Assembly (NCBI GenBank): GCA_001931875.2
Contig: MSJH02000810.1
Span: 62,001-126,000 of the forward strand
Origin: Byssochlamys sp. IMV 00236
Taxonomy: Eukaryota; Ascomycota; Eurotiomycetes; Eurotiales; Thermoascaceae
Reading direction: 5' to 3'
DNA: 64,000 nucleotides
The notes under the pieces were generated by a model. The model was not told the DNA's origin and did not search any database. It was given only the letters and a program-made list of their open reading frames with translations. Position 1 is the stretch's first letter. The number at the start of each line of letters is the position of its first letter. The translations under genes were made by a program, and so were the position numbers. Below are positions 23,956 through 34,819 of the stretch, piece after piece.

Positions 23956-25793
23956 TCACCTCTGTTTCAAATCCAACGCAATAGACTTCAAATATTGACA
24001 TCTCTCCTTCTGAGCCTTATAAACAGTCTCCATCTTCGTGTCTCCGGTTCTTATAAAGATTCTCTGATAATCAGACAACCCTTCCGACCACGTTTCCCAC
24101 CTCGGACTCCCCGCTACCCGGTAAGTGTTAGGATTATAAGTCCTGATGAAACTCGTCCAATATCCCTGCATGACAGGCACGATGGGCGCGTTTGTAGTCG
24201 TATAAGACTTAGGAGGCGTGGTGCTAACGTACTGCGGGCCCCAGATGGCGTTCACTTCGACTGTGTGAGATACGCCGAGGCCTGATTTCTCCGAATCGGG
24301 ATCCAACACGGCGTAATGGTAGTTCCAGGATGGGACGCCGAATTTAGCGTAGATATCAGAGAGGGCGATGCCCGGACATATGTAGCGGATTTCACCGTAG
24401 GCGTTACTGGCAGGACGCCAGTAGGGGCTGGATTGGGGGAAGTTGCGAGTGGAATTGGGTCCCAGATACAGGGAGTTGATTTTGGACAGTTGTATTGGCT
24501 GAATAGCGGGGAATTGGGCTTGGATGAAGGTATCGGCTTCTTTGACGCTGGAGGTACTTTTGGGGACAAACATGGTTCCTTCATTAGTGTCGTCGCCGAA
24601 TATCACGGGGACTTTGATGAAGCGGCCTTGTTCGAATAGGGCGAATGTATAATCCGGGACGAGATCTCCGTCTACCGTGGGTCCGTACATGTATAAAGGC
24701 GGGATTTCGGCCCCTGGAAATGGGGTCTGTATGTTTTGTTTCTGGAGACTGACGATGTCCAGAGCTCGCAGACAGGCTAATGTGTCTTTGCTGTCGGTGC
24801 AGTTGGTGCGATTGACCAGGTTGTCGTACGCGAATTGACTCCCGGCGACATCAAGCATGCCGCCAAAGCTCTGTGACTCGGCGGCGGCCGCATGAAACAG
24901 TCCGTCATCCCTGCCGCCATAGGCTGAGAGTAATAAAGTGACGGATGCACCGCCAGCACTAGGTCCGCCTATAACGACATGGTTGGGGTTCCCGCCGAAC
25001 TATGCGAAGACGTCAGCTGTGATATATGCTAACTAGGGTTGGAAATTTTCTTGAAACAAAAGAAAAAAAGGAAATAGTAATAGTAGGGGTATTATTGTGA
25101 TCATTGTTATTATTTACCTTGCTTATATGTTTCTGGACCCATTGCAGAGCCTTGATTTGATCTTTCAGCCCGTTGTTCAGACTTGCGCCTTCTTGAATCT
25201 CTTTCCCTGCCAAAAACCCATAAGGCCCAACTCTGTAGTTGATGGTAACAATGACTATGCTCAGATTAGAGGCCAGTAACAAGCCGGTGCCATCGTAATT
25301 AGGGTTGGCGAGGGCGCTGAATCCACCGCCTTGAATAAAGAAGTAGACGGGCAGAAGCTCGGATGAATTGCTGGCTTTGCTAGGAGCATAGACGTCTAAA
25401 AATAGACAATCTTCGGCCATGTTGCTTGGAATTGGGTTCGTGGAGGTCGAGATACAAAGCGGCCCATGCTGGAAGGACGTTAGTCTTTGTCACATGGTCT
25501 TGGTCTCATAACGCACGAAACCGAAGAGCAGATTTCATATGGATAGACGTTACCTCTGTCGCATTGACTGTGTCTCCAGAGGCTACAGGATCTTGCGGGG
25601 CGGCGAAGCGCAAATCGCCTATGGGAGGAGCAGCGAAACGTATCCCGAGCCATTGAGAGATGCCATTTGAAAATGCCTGGCCCTTATACTTGGCATAACC
25701 CAGATCTACCAGGGTGTCTTGCGCAGCAGCAAACGAGAAGAGCAAGCAAGAAAGGACTGAGAGAAGCAGCAACGGCATGGTTCGCGCCGCCAT
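23956..25793 (-). CDS. Secreted type-B carboxylesterase/lipase
   Basis: Three exons (25793-25554, 25468-25118, 24999-23956; introns 85 and 118 bp) give 544 residues. The N-terminus is a signal peptide (ATG then AARTMPLLLLSVLSC, Ala-rich cleavage region near residue 24). The fold markers appear in order: YKGQAF..WLGIRFA, the SEDCL-like MAEDCLFLDVYAP, the oxyanion-hole GGG at about 127-129, the nucleophile elbow GGPSAGG with Ser211, the acid in TNEGTMF (Glu337) and the catalytic His in VSHTVEV (His442). The elbow is GPSAG where most family members have GESAG. N-glycosylation sites such as NCT and NST fit secretion. Enzymes of this alpha/beta-hydrolase family split carboxylic esters; the substrate cannot be read from sequence. 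The start could also be the next Met, five codons further on. Confidence 0.88.
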
Positions 25794-26790
25794 TGTGTAG
25801 GAGATGAGAATGGAGCCAGGCGTGAGACCTCCCACGCCAGGACAGCCTCCATCTTTAAACAGATAGCCTGTGTCTATCTATCGGTGGCCGGTATCTTCGG
25901 ATGGTTCTATTCGGCTGGCCAGAACGTCGGTAGAAGTGTCCATTGATCCTTGCATTCCATATCTGACTATACTCACGCCGTCGCGTCGAGGAATGGTGCA
26001 CGCCCCGTGGCCAATGAGCCAGGGGCATTCTTCTGTTGGATGGCCTCACATGGAAGAACGCCTAATACATTCGTTTTATGCGCGACTAGGGATGACACTG
26101 TGGGACAGAGGACAAGAGCAGTGGTAGGTGTGACTGGGAACATTGGGAAGTAGATAGCAGGATCAGCAGATCAGAGTCATGCTGGTCATTATCTCACAAA
26201 GCTAAAATCTCAGTAATCAAAAGACTTAAGACCGAAAAGAACCCCCAGGCCGTCTCTCTCGCATACTGGCTGCCTGAAGCGGAGGAGCTGATCAATGGTA
26301 TACACCTTCGAAGGCGGAAAAAGAAAAGCACATGGCGTCGAAAGACGATTTAGCTGCAGCGCTACGAGAAGCGCCTTGCAGCAGAACAAACTCTACCTAC
26401 ACACAATAGTCCCACTTGGATGGATTTCCAAAGCAAACCTGACAGATCGAATGGTGCTGATATGAGCAGGGATTGATTGAGTCTGAATCTGGATCTGAGA
26501 TATCTAATGATTGTCAGCCTCGGTGGTGTCTCTTGAGATCGACAAAGAGCAAAAAAGCTTGAAGTTCAGATTTCAAGATCGGCTTCCCCGCAAAACCAAC
26601 ACCGCCACTCTGAGCACCACTGACGTGAGAGTACGCTCTCGAGTTACTGCAAGACTGACCAGATTTGGCCGTGCGCTAGAATCTCGTGAACGCTTCTCTT
26701 GTCTCTGAGCCTCGTTCTCTTCTGCGCTGGTGATCGGCTGACCTGCCTGCGGTTGAGGGACACGGCAAACAGCGACAGCGCCGACTAAGT
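25794..26790. other. Intergenic region between divergent genes
   Basis: About 1 kb holding the upstream regions of the esterase (-) and the G-patch gene (+). Short open frames occur on both strands but none has a convincing start, domain or codon pattern. No gene supported. Confidence 0.5.
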
Positions 26791-28040
26791 ATGGCTCCAC
26801 AAAGCGCCCAGGATGAGGAAGAAGACTATATGTCGATGGCCATTATAGAGCCGGAGAAAAAGGAGACTTTTGCGCAGCGGAAACTCCGAAAGCAACGGGA
26901 GGTTAGTACGTCGTACTTCCTACTTCCGTCTTGAGGCTCGCCGGGTTTGCTCGGGAAATCCCACGCGCATCTGCTGCTTACACTCAGTATCTCTCCATAT
27001 CTCGTCATATCCAGTTACTAAATGTCTTTATCTATGAACAGGCCGAAGCAAAAGCAAAGGTTCCCTCCAAAGCGGAACGTGCAGCTCAGGAGGCTGCACG
27101 TCGCGAAGCAGCCCTGGCTAAGACCGCCCTGGATCCTAGCAACAAAGGTTTCCAGATGATGGCCAAGTTAGGCTTCAAGGTAGGAGATGCTCTTGGCAAG
27201 CAGCCATCAACCGGCATGGCAGCTCCTGCTGGCTCTTCGGACGGAGCTGCCACGGCCACAACCACGACCGACGACTGGGGTCGACCGCGCACGGAACCTC
27301 TAAATATAATCGTGAAGGAAGACAGAAGTGGGATAGGCCTGGATAACGAGAAGAAGCGTAAAATAAGAGAAGAAGCTGCAGAAATGTCGAAGAAAGTCAA
27401 AGCCGAAGAAGGTGACTATCGAGAACGGATGAGGCTCGAACGCGAGGAACGTCGGACGGAAGCCCAAGTACGCGCAGCGCAAAAAGTTGCTGAGAAGTTG
27501 GATACGGAATCTGATGACGACGATGAAGCTGCTCAGCCGTCCGGAGCCGACCAGAAGTCTCCCGGCAGGGAAGAGGAGGAGGAAGGAAATGACACAAATG
27601 CAGAGGAGAAATCATCCGCGACGTCTCGCAAACGAACCAAAGTCAAGCCGACTTCTCAGATCAACGTTTTGTACCGTGGCCTTGTGCGCGAGAGAGAAGA
27701 AAAGGAGCGCGAGATCCAAGCTCGTCATATTATGCAGACGTCACTCCCATCGTCGTTCTTTCCAGACCCGAAATTGCCTGGATATGAAGACCCCAACCTG
27801 GACGCTGACGATCGACACGCTCTTGGTCTCCGGACAGATCCTGCGAGGGTGGTAGAACAAGAACTTGACGAAGAAGACCCAGAACTCGACGAGTTCAATC
27901 AGCTGGACCCCAAGGAACGGTTAATGAGACTGGTTCTATACTTACGAGAGAAGCATCGATATTGCTTTTGGTGCAAATACCGCTATGAGACAGACACCTT
28001 GGATGGCTGTCCCGGCCTGACCGAAGAAGATCATGACTAA
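26791..28040 (+). CDS. G-patch protein of the GPATCH11 type
   Basis: Two exons (26791-26901, 27042-28040; 140-bp intron) give 369 residues. The start MAPQSAQDEEEDYMSMAI is like other GPATCH11 homologues. A G-patch lies at about residues 70-95 (NKGFQMMAKLGFKVGDALGK) and continues into EPLNIIVKEDRSGIG. The centre is a charged coiled region. The C-terminus is the DUF4187-type module, RLMRLVLYLREKHRYCFWC then KYRYE, with a short Cys pair that may bind metal. G-patch proteins activate DEAH RNA helicases; human GPATCH11 is nuclear and linked to splicing, so a splicing role is likely. Family placement is firm, the exact partner unknown. Confidence 0.85.
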
Positions 28041-28910
28041 CGGTAAACTGCTTTCCTCTAACGTACAGAGAATAATAGACAGTTTTTGTTGCAGACAGAT
28101 TCTAGCAAATTGCAGCAACTGTTCGGAACATATGAAGGTCGACCATACATTGACTAGTACGGGGCTCTCGAAGCACCCATATGTGCTCTGAAACAAGAAC
28201 GACTTCTCATTCTGCGAAATGTTCTACTATCGGTTCAAACGGAAAGGGCTACGAATGGGAAAATACACCCGTCGGCCAGATCGAGTATAAAAATTATTAC
28301 TTTTATTGGATACCAAGATCTAATATATAGCAAAAAATTGCTCCTTGAATGCTGCCACGATGATAGCCAGCGGTTTGCCTGCGCCGATCTAAATCCCATC
28401 GCGAGATGTGCTCTGAATGAATACGAGGTATCATCGGTAGAGTGTCAAAATAGCTTTGTTCGAGCAAAAGAAAAAATCTAAACCGATTATTCAACGGGTA
28501 TAAGCAAAATATATACACTTCAAAGGGAACAAATCGAGTCCGTCTTGCCAGAACAAGAAGCTAATCATTAGCTCATGCCCTCGCATACTTGGGTATCATC
28601 TCGACTTTGAGACCACAGATCTCTCCCGGAAGTATGTGAGTATATCAGGAATCCACCCCTGCGATGAGGGATTGCAAGTATCGGAAAACTATTATACTCC
28701 GCTCGCGGACCCTGAGCTGCATATGGGCTCTCACCCAGATCTCTTCTGTCTTCAATATTGTTGGTCAATTTCGTAATAAGCATGACTCCTGTATCGCTGC
28801 TAACTCCGATTCAAACCGAATTCATCCCAATAAATCATCAAAACAAACGTTCTGTCTTGCTCTGAAACATGGATTGACATGTCCAGTGCTCGACCATCGA
28901 ACTCTTATTA
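28041..28910. other. Intergenic region between convergent genes
   Basis: AT-rich, probably containing the 3' ends of the G-patch gene and the Cys-rich gene on the opposite strand. Nothing else recognised. Confidence 0.45.
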
Positions 28911-29651
28911 TTAAGCTGTCGGACGAGTGTCGAGAAACTCCGCCAGAGAGCGGTCGTTGCACTTTTGCAGACCTTGGAAACAATCACCGCAGATGCGAAG
29001 ACAGCAGAATGTGCACCGGTATCGGCTTTGCTGATCAACTTTCCGACAAGTCATGCAGGGAACTGAATACCAGTAGTTGTTTGCGACAGGCATCGATCTA
29101 TGCGACTGGTAGCATGCAAAATGCACTTTGCTCAGCGGCGCTGCGACTGGCTCTAGCTGCTGCGGAGGCGGCGGGAGATTATCATTGCTGTTAATTCCGT
29201 TCATTCCCTCCTTGGCCGGTGCGGTCGTGATAGCAGCGTCGATGCTTTCCCCCGAGTTCTCCTCCGGCTCAGGTATAAAGTCTTCCAGAGACGCACCGTC
29301 GTCATCATCTTGCGAAGTCATGATACCAGCCGGGGCTCGAGGGCTGGGAGGAAGTTCCTTGGGAGAGAATTCCACGGGAGAAAATTCCTTGGGAGAAAGT
29401 TCCTGGCCGCGCCTGATTGGCGAGATCTGCGAGAAGCTCCCAGGAACAGCCATCGTCGGGGACATCGGCGGAGAAGGTAACTGTGTTGACGGAAGTGGCT
29501 TCTCTAGGGCTGGGGCTGGTGCAGGTCTTTCAGGAATCACGGCGTTATTCTGCGTCTGTTCTGGCGAGCTCTTGGAGCGGAGACCCTGGTCTGGCCGGGA
29601 TGGCAGACCGCGGCCCTTGAGATTGATGCGAAAAGAGTCTTTTAAAGCCAT
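28911..29651 (-). CDS. Hypothetical protein with a C-terminal Cys-rich zinc-binding-like module
   Basis: A single-exon gene of 246 residues counted from the first ATG (29651); the open frame further upstream begins only with a TTG. The first 165 residues are Pro/Ser-rich and likely disordered, with a short tandem peptide repeat (ELSPKEFSPVEFSPKELPP). An acidic stretch (DDDDGASLEDFIPEPEE) follows. The last 75 residues hold a compact pattern, HFACYQSHRSM.. then VPCMTCRKVDQQSRYRC, FCCLRICGDCFQGLQK, with paired cysteines that look like a zinc-binding fold. I have seen similar modules in uncharacterised fungal proteins but know no function. It may be a fungal-specific regulator. Confidence 0.6.
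   Translation of the reverse strand: MALKDSFRINLKGRGLPSRPDQGLRSKSSPEQTQNNAVIPERPAPAPALEKPLPSTQLPSPPMSPTMAVPGSFSQISPIRRGQELSPKEFSPVEFSPKELPPSPRAPAGIMTSQDDDDGASLEDFIPEPEENSGESIDAAITTAPAKEGMNGINSNDNLPPPPQQLEPVAAPLSKVHFACYQSHRSMPVANNYWYSVPCMTCRKVDQQSRYRCTFCCLRICGDCFQGLQKCNDRSLAEFLDTRPTA
29355..29399. repeat. Three-copy 15-bp tandem repeat
   Basis: Three imperfect copies of a 15-bp unit (TTCCTTGGGAGAGAA and variants at 29355-29369, 29370-29384, 29385-29399) lie inside the Cys-rich hypothetical gene. On the coding strand they give the pentapeptide series xSPKE/FSPVE. The unit length is a multiple of three, so copy-number change keeps the frame. Confidence 0.85.
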
Positions 29652-30676
29652 GTCAACGGTTCGAGGTTTGTCTGTGGTTGTGGTTGTGTTTGTAGTTGTA
29701 CGGTTCAAATCGGGTTCCAGCTCTTTTCCGACAGTCTGGTGTAAGAGAGAGGATATGGATATGGGCAACTGGCAGTTGAGAGGAAAGTCCAGATGAATTT
29801 ACTCAAGCAGCTTGGGACGGTCAGTGGATCATATATGCTGGCTGCTCTAATTTCTCGGTACCAGCCGGTGTTCCCGAAAGAGAAGAAAGATGTCAAATGG
29901 GACGAATAAGATATCCGCAAACAGCGCGGCTGAAGAGTACTTAAAGTGAAATCGGAGAGGAAGCGGGATGGTAATATCCACTCGACTCCCGACTGTGGCC
30001 AGCACGCCGGAAACAAAAAGATTGTTGGCTCGACGCTACTGCCATGCATCTTGTTCCTTCAAACCGGATTTCTTTATCAGGGGCCTAGCGTCCCAAAGTG
30101 TGGCGCGGCGTCGGATACAGATGTTGCTGGAGGAAGCACGGCGCATTAGTTCATTAGTTAATACCGTTTCAGGCTTTTTTTTTTGACAGGATACCAGAGA
30201 AGCGAGAGTCCTGACAGGCTGCAACACCTGGTCCGGTGGTTCAGCACGACAATTCGATTGGCGCAGAGGCTAAAATTGCAGAAAGACCATGGATTGAACT
30301 AACTAGGTAGATAGCGGCCATCACAAAATGCCCAGAGATCAGAAATGCCAATGGTCGGAAACATTCGCCTTGAGTACCGAGCCAGCACGAGGCACCAATG
30401 ACTTCATAGCGTAGATATCTTTTATCCTCCGTGCTGTCAAAAAAAAAACAAGGCATCTTCATATAATGATCGTCTACAAAAGTGCGGTTCTTCTTCTTTA
30501 ATTATTAATTAATTAATTAATTACCAAGTTCGAAAGGTACAGGGTCAGTCAGTCTGATGTGGAGAACTCGACGGCCGACAGACTTTCGTTCCTGATCTCA
30601 TTTTATAAAAATAATATCGTCTGAGCGCCACCACCGCATTCATTCATTCTTCCCTCTAACAGTCTAACTCGAAAAG
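29652..30676. other. Intergenic region
   Basis: Upstream region of the Cys-rich gene (-) and of the doubtful small gene (+). It contains a run of TTAA units at about 30499-30523 and a TATA-like TTTTATAAAAATA near 30600. No other gene seen. Confidence 0.45.
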
Positions 30677-30993
30677 ATGGCCAGCTTTCAGCACCGCCAC
30701 ACGGGGTTCGATGAACAGAATATTCTCATTGGACGGATGGCATACCACTGCGCCTTTCGAGGCTGAAATGCAGATATCTAAGTTATGCAGAATTGGACTT
30801 CGTATCGGCTAATCATGAGGCACGCCATTTCTCAGTCTGGGACGAGCTATGGACTCCGTATTCATGCGCCCAGCGCCACACACACATGGAGTCCTATCCG
30901 AATGAAGTCAATGACCCGTCCGATCGTCTACCATATCAAAGAAGCCCACTCCCCGTCGTGGCTGGTGACTTCAACCTAGTGACAATCAGTTAA
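30677..30993 (+). CDS. Doubtful small two-exon gene
   Basis: A good-looking fungal start context (CTCGAAAAGATGGCC, about 70 bp after a TATA-like box) opens a frame of only 29 codons. Removing a possible 68-bp intron (30706-30773, GTTCGA donor, GCAG acceptor, GCTGAA branch) joins it to a second open stretch and gives 82 residues (MASFQHRHTG, then YLSYAELDFVSANHEARHF and on to a TAA). No domain is recognisable. It could equally be a non-coding transcript or a gene remnant. Confidence 0.25.
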
Positions 30994-32254
30994 GCGCATC
31001 TTCATCATGATGATCTGATGGTGTTGATTGCTCTAAGGCAATACTATCTTAGACTTTTCCCATGCAATGCATTTCTCGCTTGGAATGCTTCTAGGTAACA
31101 GCGCACTATGCTCTCTTTGACGCATCTTCGACCGCTAGATGCGCATCCTGTTTTGCAATGGCCACAACTGAATCGATAACACTGGCGGCGGCACATTTTC
31201 TCTCACCAGATCACAGACCATCTTCGGAGTTCGTAGACCCACCGAACTTCTCAGCTCGATGGTGATCTCTCTCTCTTCTCTCCCTCGGAGACCCTTAACC
31301 TAATAACCATCCTATCCAATAAACCGATATTCAGGGGCTTAGAAACGACTAACACCTGATGACTGCTGATGAAATCAAGTTACTAGCCCAGAATCCGAAT
31401 GTCTCCCAGTCAGGCTACTTGCCCTGAGATGGGATGGCTTCGTTCGCTGACACTGAGAGCATTGTACGCTTGGTTTCCAACTTGTCGATCAAACAACTTT
31501 TGAGCGATCCTTTTTCCCTGTAAGAGCGATGAAACGGTTAATAATATTTACTATTTTCCGGAAGCAGTCCAGATGATGGCCCTTGACCAATTGACGTATT
31601 ATTATGTATTGCTCGTACAACTAGCTCGATCGCCCCCAAGGAGGCTCGTCTGGTCGGCGCAATAGACCTGGTGTCACGAGACAGCCCATAGAACGAAAGA
31701 ATGCCCCGTTCAACACAGTATGGATGTTGTGCATTCATATACTACATGAGACAATGCTCTAAATCGAGTCAATTGATCTGGATCTCGAAAGATCTCCAAG
31801 GCGATGATTCTGATGGTTTGGAATAAAGGTATGTGAGAGAGAATAATATATTTCGGAGCCAGGCCACAGGGAAAATAGTGTCACTGACCCGCTCGGGCTA
31901 TTATTTACGATCAATTCAATATAGATCCCTGGAGATTCAAAAAGATCCCAGAACCAAATTCTTTCAAGACTCGATATTTCCCTGATCGGGAGATTATTTA
32001 TTTATGAGGTTTATTTATTTTGTATCTCTGGATGCTGGAGAGTAGATAGCAGTTACATAATCGGCGCGAATCCGCTTCCAACTTACGGGGTAGTTAACTT
32101 AGTACACCTTAGCGGCTGGAAGAGAACAAGAACAAACAACCCCCCAAGAGCATGTGTTGTTGACATATGATTGATGGGCCATTCCTAACCGTTAGCTTGA
32201 TCTGATATTCTCCAAGATATTTCACGCTTTCACTCAACAGGTTGGATCGGGGCA
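30994..32254. other. Gene-poor intergenic stretch
   Basis: About 1.2 kb, AT-rich in its right part, with no frame longer than about 70 codons and no recognised RNA or repeat. The right end is presumably the promoter and leader of the coiled-coil gene; CAACAG just before its ATG (ending at 32240) may be a leader-intron acceptor. Confidence 0.5.
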
Positions 32255-33886
32255 ATGGCGGATCGCCCCGACACGTCGATATCCATCCCACCTTTCGCGA
32301 AGCCCTTGGCACCATATCTCAAGAGCCGTCAGGAAGCATTCCGGACCCGACAGATTTTGACTCTATACCTTCAATCGCAGATCAAATTCGCAGAGGATGG
32401 CTCGAGCGGTGGGAATCAGCAGTCTCAGCCTCACATCTCCTTGTGCAACCCGCAGAGTGTCGTGAGCGTGGATTGCGTGCCTGCTGACTTCAGCGGACTG
32501 CGAAAGGAATACTTGGAAGCATTGCGGGAGAATGTTGCTGCGCGGAAGGAATACAATGCACTCGTGGACGATGTCACTTCGCGGAAGCTCATGAAGCAGA
32601 CGAACGTCGCAGCTGATGCTGGTTTATCTAAAGAACCCTCCGCCGAACTACAAACCTACCTCGCTCTCCTCCGCGACCGACGACGATTGAAGAAGCTGAA
32701 AGTTTTCGAGGACCATCTAGCAAGGCTCGACGCACCGGACGCCTCAGACCTGGACCGTCTCTACAAGTCGGGATACTCAGCCAGGGGAACAGACCAGCTG
32801 GACGGTCAGATGGAAGGCGGCACATCGGGCTCGAAAGAGATGCGCGAGGGATTGGGACAATTGGTCTACAAGCTGGAGAAAGCTGTCTTACGGGCGAAGT
32901 CCCAGCTGGATCGGGAGAAGAAGCTGCTGCAGGAACTCCAGGCCAGCCGGGAGTCACTCGAAGCGCGAAGTGCCTCTGCTGGTGTCAAGGTTGCTGCTTT
33001 GCAGCGAATCCGTGACGAGCTAGTCCAGTGGGTGGAAGCCAAGCTGGTTGCGTCCGGGGGAGAAGGCAATGACTATCTGCCGCAATTCTCGCAGGATGAA
33101 GTGGATGATATGTCGAAGGCGATTGAGGAGCGCAAGGAGCAGATCAGAGACCAATATGCCAGCTACGTGGAATCTCGACGGGCACTGCTTGACTCCATCT
33201 CTGTCGCGTCGCAACCGCTGGCGAGTCCGCCAGCGAAGAGTCCGCTCAAATCTACTACTGAGGGAAGTTCTACCGGAGAGGTAGTGGACATGGAAGTGCT
33301 TGATCTCTTACCCTACGCGAGCGAGGTGCTTTTGCCTCTGTCCAAAACGCAGAAGTCCCTTGCGCTGCAGAAGACGTATCTGTCCGGAATCCTGGCAAAG
33401 GAGAAGTCTACAGCGCGTCGTATGCTGGACCGTCTCAGCGATGAGAGTCATTTGCTTCCGGAATACCCACTGCTGGCTCGCCAGCCTCGTTACAAACAGG
33501 CCGTCACCGCCATCAGTTCGCGATCCGCCGCTGAGTCACCGGAGCAGGCCAAGCCAGACGAGATTTTGTCTCGCGCGCAAGCCTGGGCGTTCGCTTCTAG
33601 CGCTGCTCGCACTCACGAACGGGCGTATGTGGAAGAGAAGACGGACGTGGGCAAGGAGATGGCAGAGAGCGCAGAGCAGACGCTGCAGGAGGTCTATGAG
33701 ATTATCAACCAGGAGTACGAGGAGGAGCACGATGCGGGAGCAACCCCGGACGAGGGAGATATCTGGGCATCCGAAGTCCGGCCGACGAGGTCCCGAACTC
33801 GACAGGTCCGGACGGAGAAGCGCGCGCCAGGACGGGGTCCTTGGTCGGGGCTCAACGGGCGTGTTGGGGTTGTTGGAGACGTATAG
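32255..33886 (+). CDS. Conserved-looking coiled-coil protein, unrecognised
   Basis: A single-exon frame of 543 residues beginning ATG-GCG-GAT (MADRPDTSISIPPFAKPL). The sequence is rich in Glu, Leu, Lys, Ala and Arg with long heptad-like stretches at about 85-115, 200-260 (KLEKAVLRAKSQLDREKKLL) and 280-315, a Ser/Pro linker near 330, and another helical half ending in an acidic stretch (EYEEEHDAG) and an Arg-rich tail. No signal peptide, membrane segment or enzyme motif is visible. This layout suits a structural or cytoskeletal/kinetochore-type component, but I have no family to name. Codon choice and lack of stops over 1.6 kb make it a convincing gene. Confidence 0.7.
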   Translation: MADRPDTSISIPPFAKPLAPYLKSRQEAFRTRQILTLYLQSQIKFAEDGSSGGNQQSQPHISLCNPQSVVSVDCVPADFSGLRKEYLEALRENVAARKEYNALVDDVTSRKLMKQTNVAADAGLSKEPSAELQTYLALLRDRRRLKKLKVFEDHLARLDAPDASDLDRLYKSGYSARGTDQLDGQMEGGTSGSKEMREGLGQLVYKLEKAVLRAKSQLDREKKLLQELQASRESLEARSASAGVKVAALQRIRDELVQWVEAKLVASGGEGNDYLPQFSQDEVDDMSKAIEERKEQIRDQYASYVESRRALLDSISVASQPLASPPAKSPLKSTTEGSSTGEVVDMEVLDLLPYASEVLLPLSKTQKSLALQKTYLSGILAKEKSTARRMLDRLSDESHLLPEYPLLARQPRYKQAVTAISSRSAAESPEQAKPDEILSRAQAWAFASSAARTHERAYVEEKTDVGKEMAESAEQTLQEVYEIINQEYEEEHDAGATPDEGDIWASEVRPTRSRTRQVRTEKRAPGRGPWSGLNGRVGVVGDV

Positions 33887-34819
33887 AAGTCCCGAGAAAG
33901 AGGTCGTGATGATTCATACCGATCGATTCCCGCGATGATACCCGCGCGATAGCAGTCCGAGTGCTTGAGTAGTCGAGACTATTTGATCTGATGGGGAGCA
34001 CAAGCATACTGTTTTCTGGACGGATCGCGCACTGATTGGCTGCATCTGTTTTAGCTGGGTAAATTCTTTGCTGATCGACTCCAGACGATTGCGGAGATCG
34101 TGACTCTGTTCGGGATTCTTTGCCGGAGTGGTTGAATAACTATTATTCAACACAGTAGTTATACAATAATTGATGGGATGAATCAACCACTTATTTATTT
34201 GTTATGTACATGTTTAATAAACAATTGATGGTCCCTTCAGTCTAATTGTAAAATTACATATATTATGGACCGTCCTATCATGGTTGAGAATAAGCAGAAC
34301 AGTTTATGTATGCTGGCGGCAGAAAAATACAGGCAAAAAAAAGAGAGAAAAAAAAGTGTTCCGCTTCCCAGAAAATCCACTCTAACTAAGTTAAAATAAT
34401 TAACTAATTAACAAATAACCAACGAGCTCCGCACACCGGAGCTCTTATCGGACCCTCTCAACTTATCCTTTCCCTGATTTTCTTTCTTCCGTCTTTTTTC
34501 GCCCATTGACTCATCCGGTGGGCAAAAGTCTCGTTGGAGCCGCCGCTAAAATCTTCCTCTCCTCCTCGGTCTCTCTCCGCATCTGAAAATTTCCTTGTCA
34601 TCCATTATCTACTTCTTTTACCCAAGGGCCGCGCGCGTGTGAGGAGAAGAGGAAACAGCAGGCCAGAGTAGACACTCTCATTCCGTCTACCAGAGGACGC
34701 TGGTTCGCAGTCAATTGACTGCTGCTTCTTCTCTCCGGGCACCTTTTTCAAGTCCTTTTTTATTTTTTTCCCTGTCAAATTATCTCCAAAAAGTCCATCC
34801 CTCCCCGCTCCTCCAGAAC
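33887..34819. other. Intergenic region with the CPS promoter
   Basis: AT-rich left half (3' region of the coiled-coil gene), then a pyrimidine-rich promoter and leader for the carbamoyl-phosphate synthase gene. It includes the TGACTCA site noted separately. No gene seen. Confidence 0.55.
34507..34513. promoter_or_regulatory. Gcn4/CpcA-type site (TGACTCA)
   Basis: A perfect TGACTCA palindromic core sits about 307 bp before the start codon of the arginine-specific CPS gene. This is the site bound by Gcn4 in yeast and by CpcA/CPC1 in filamentous fungi, which raise amino-acid biosynthetic genes under amino-acid starvation. The match and location are direct; the regulation is inferred. Confidence 0.6.

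Noticed and set aside
29128..29796. 222-codon plus-strand frame
   Set aside because: Antisense to the Cys-rich gene; its Gly/Ser-rich composition comes from the Pro/Ser-rich coding strand.
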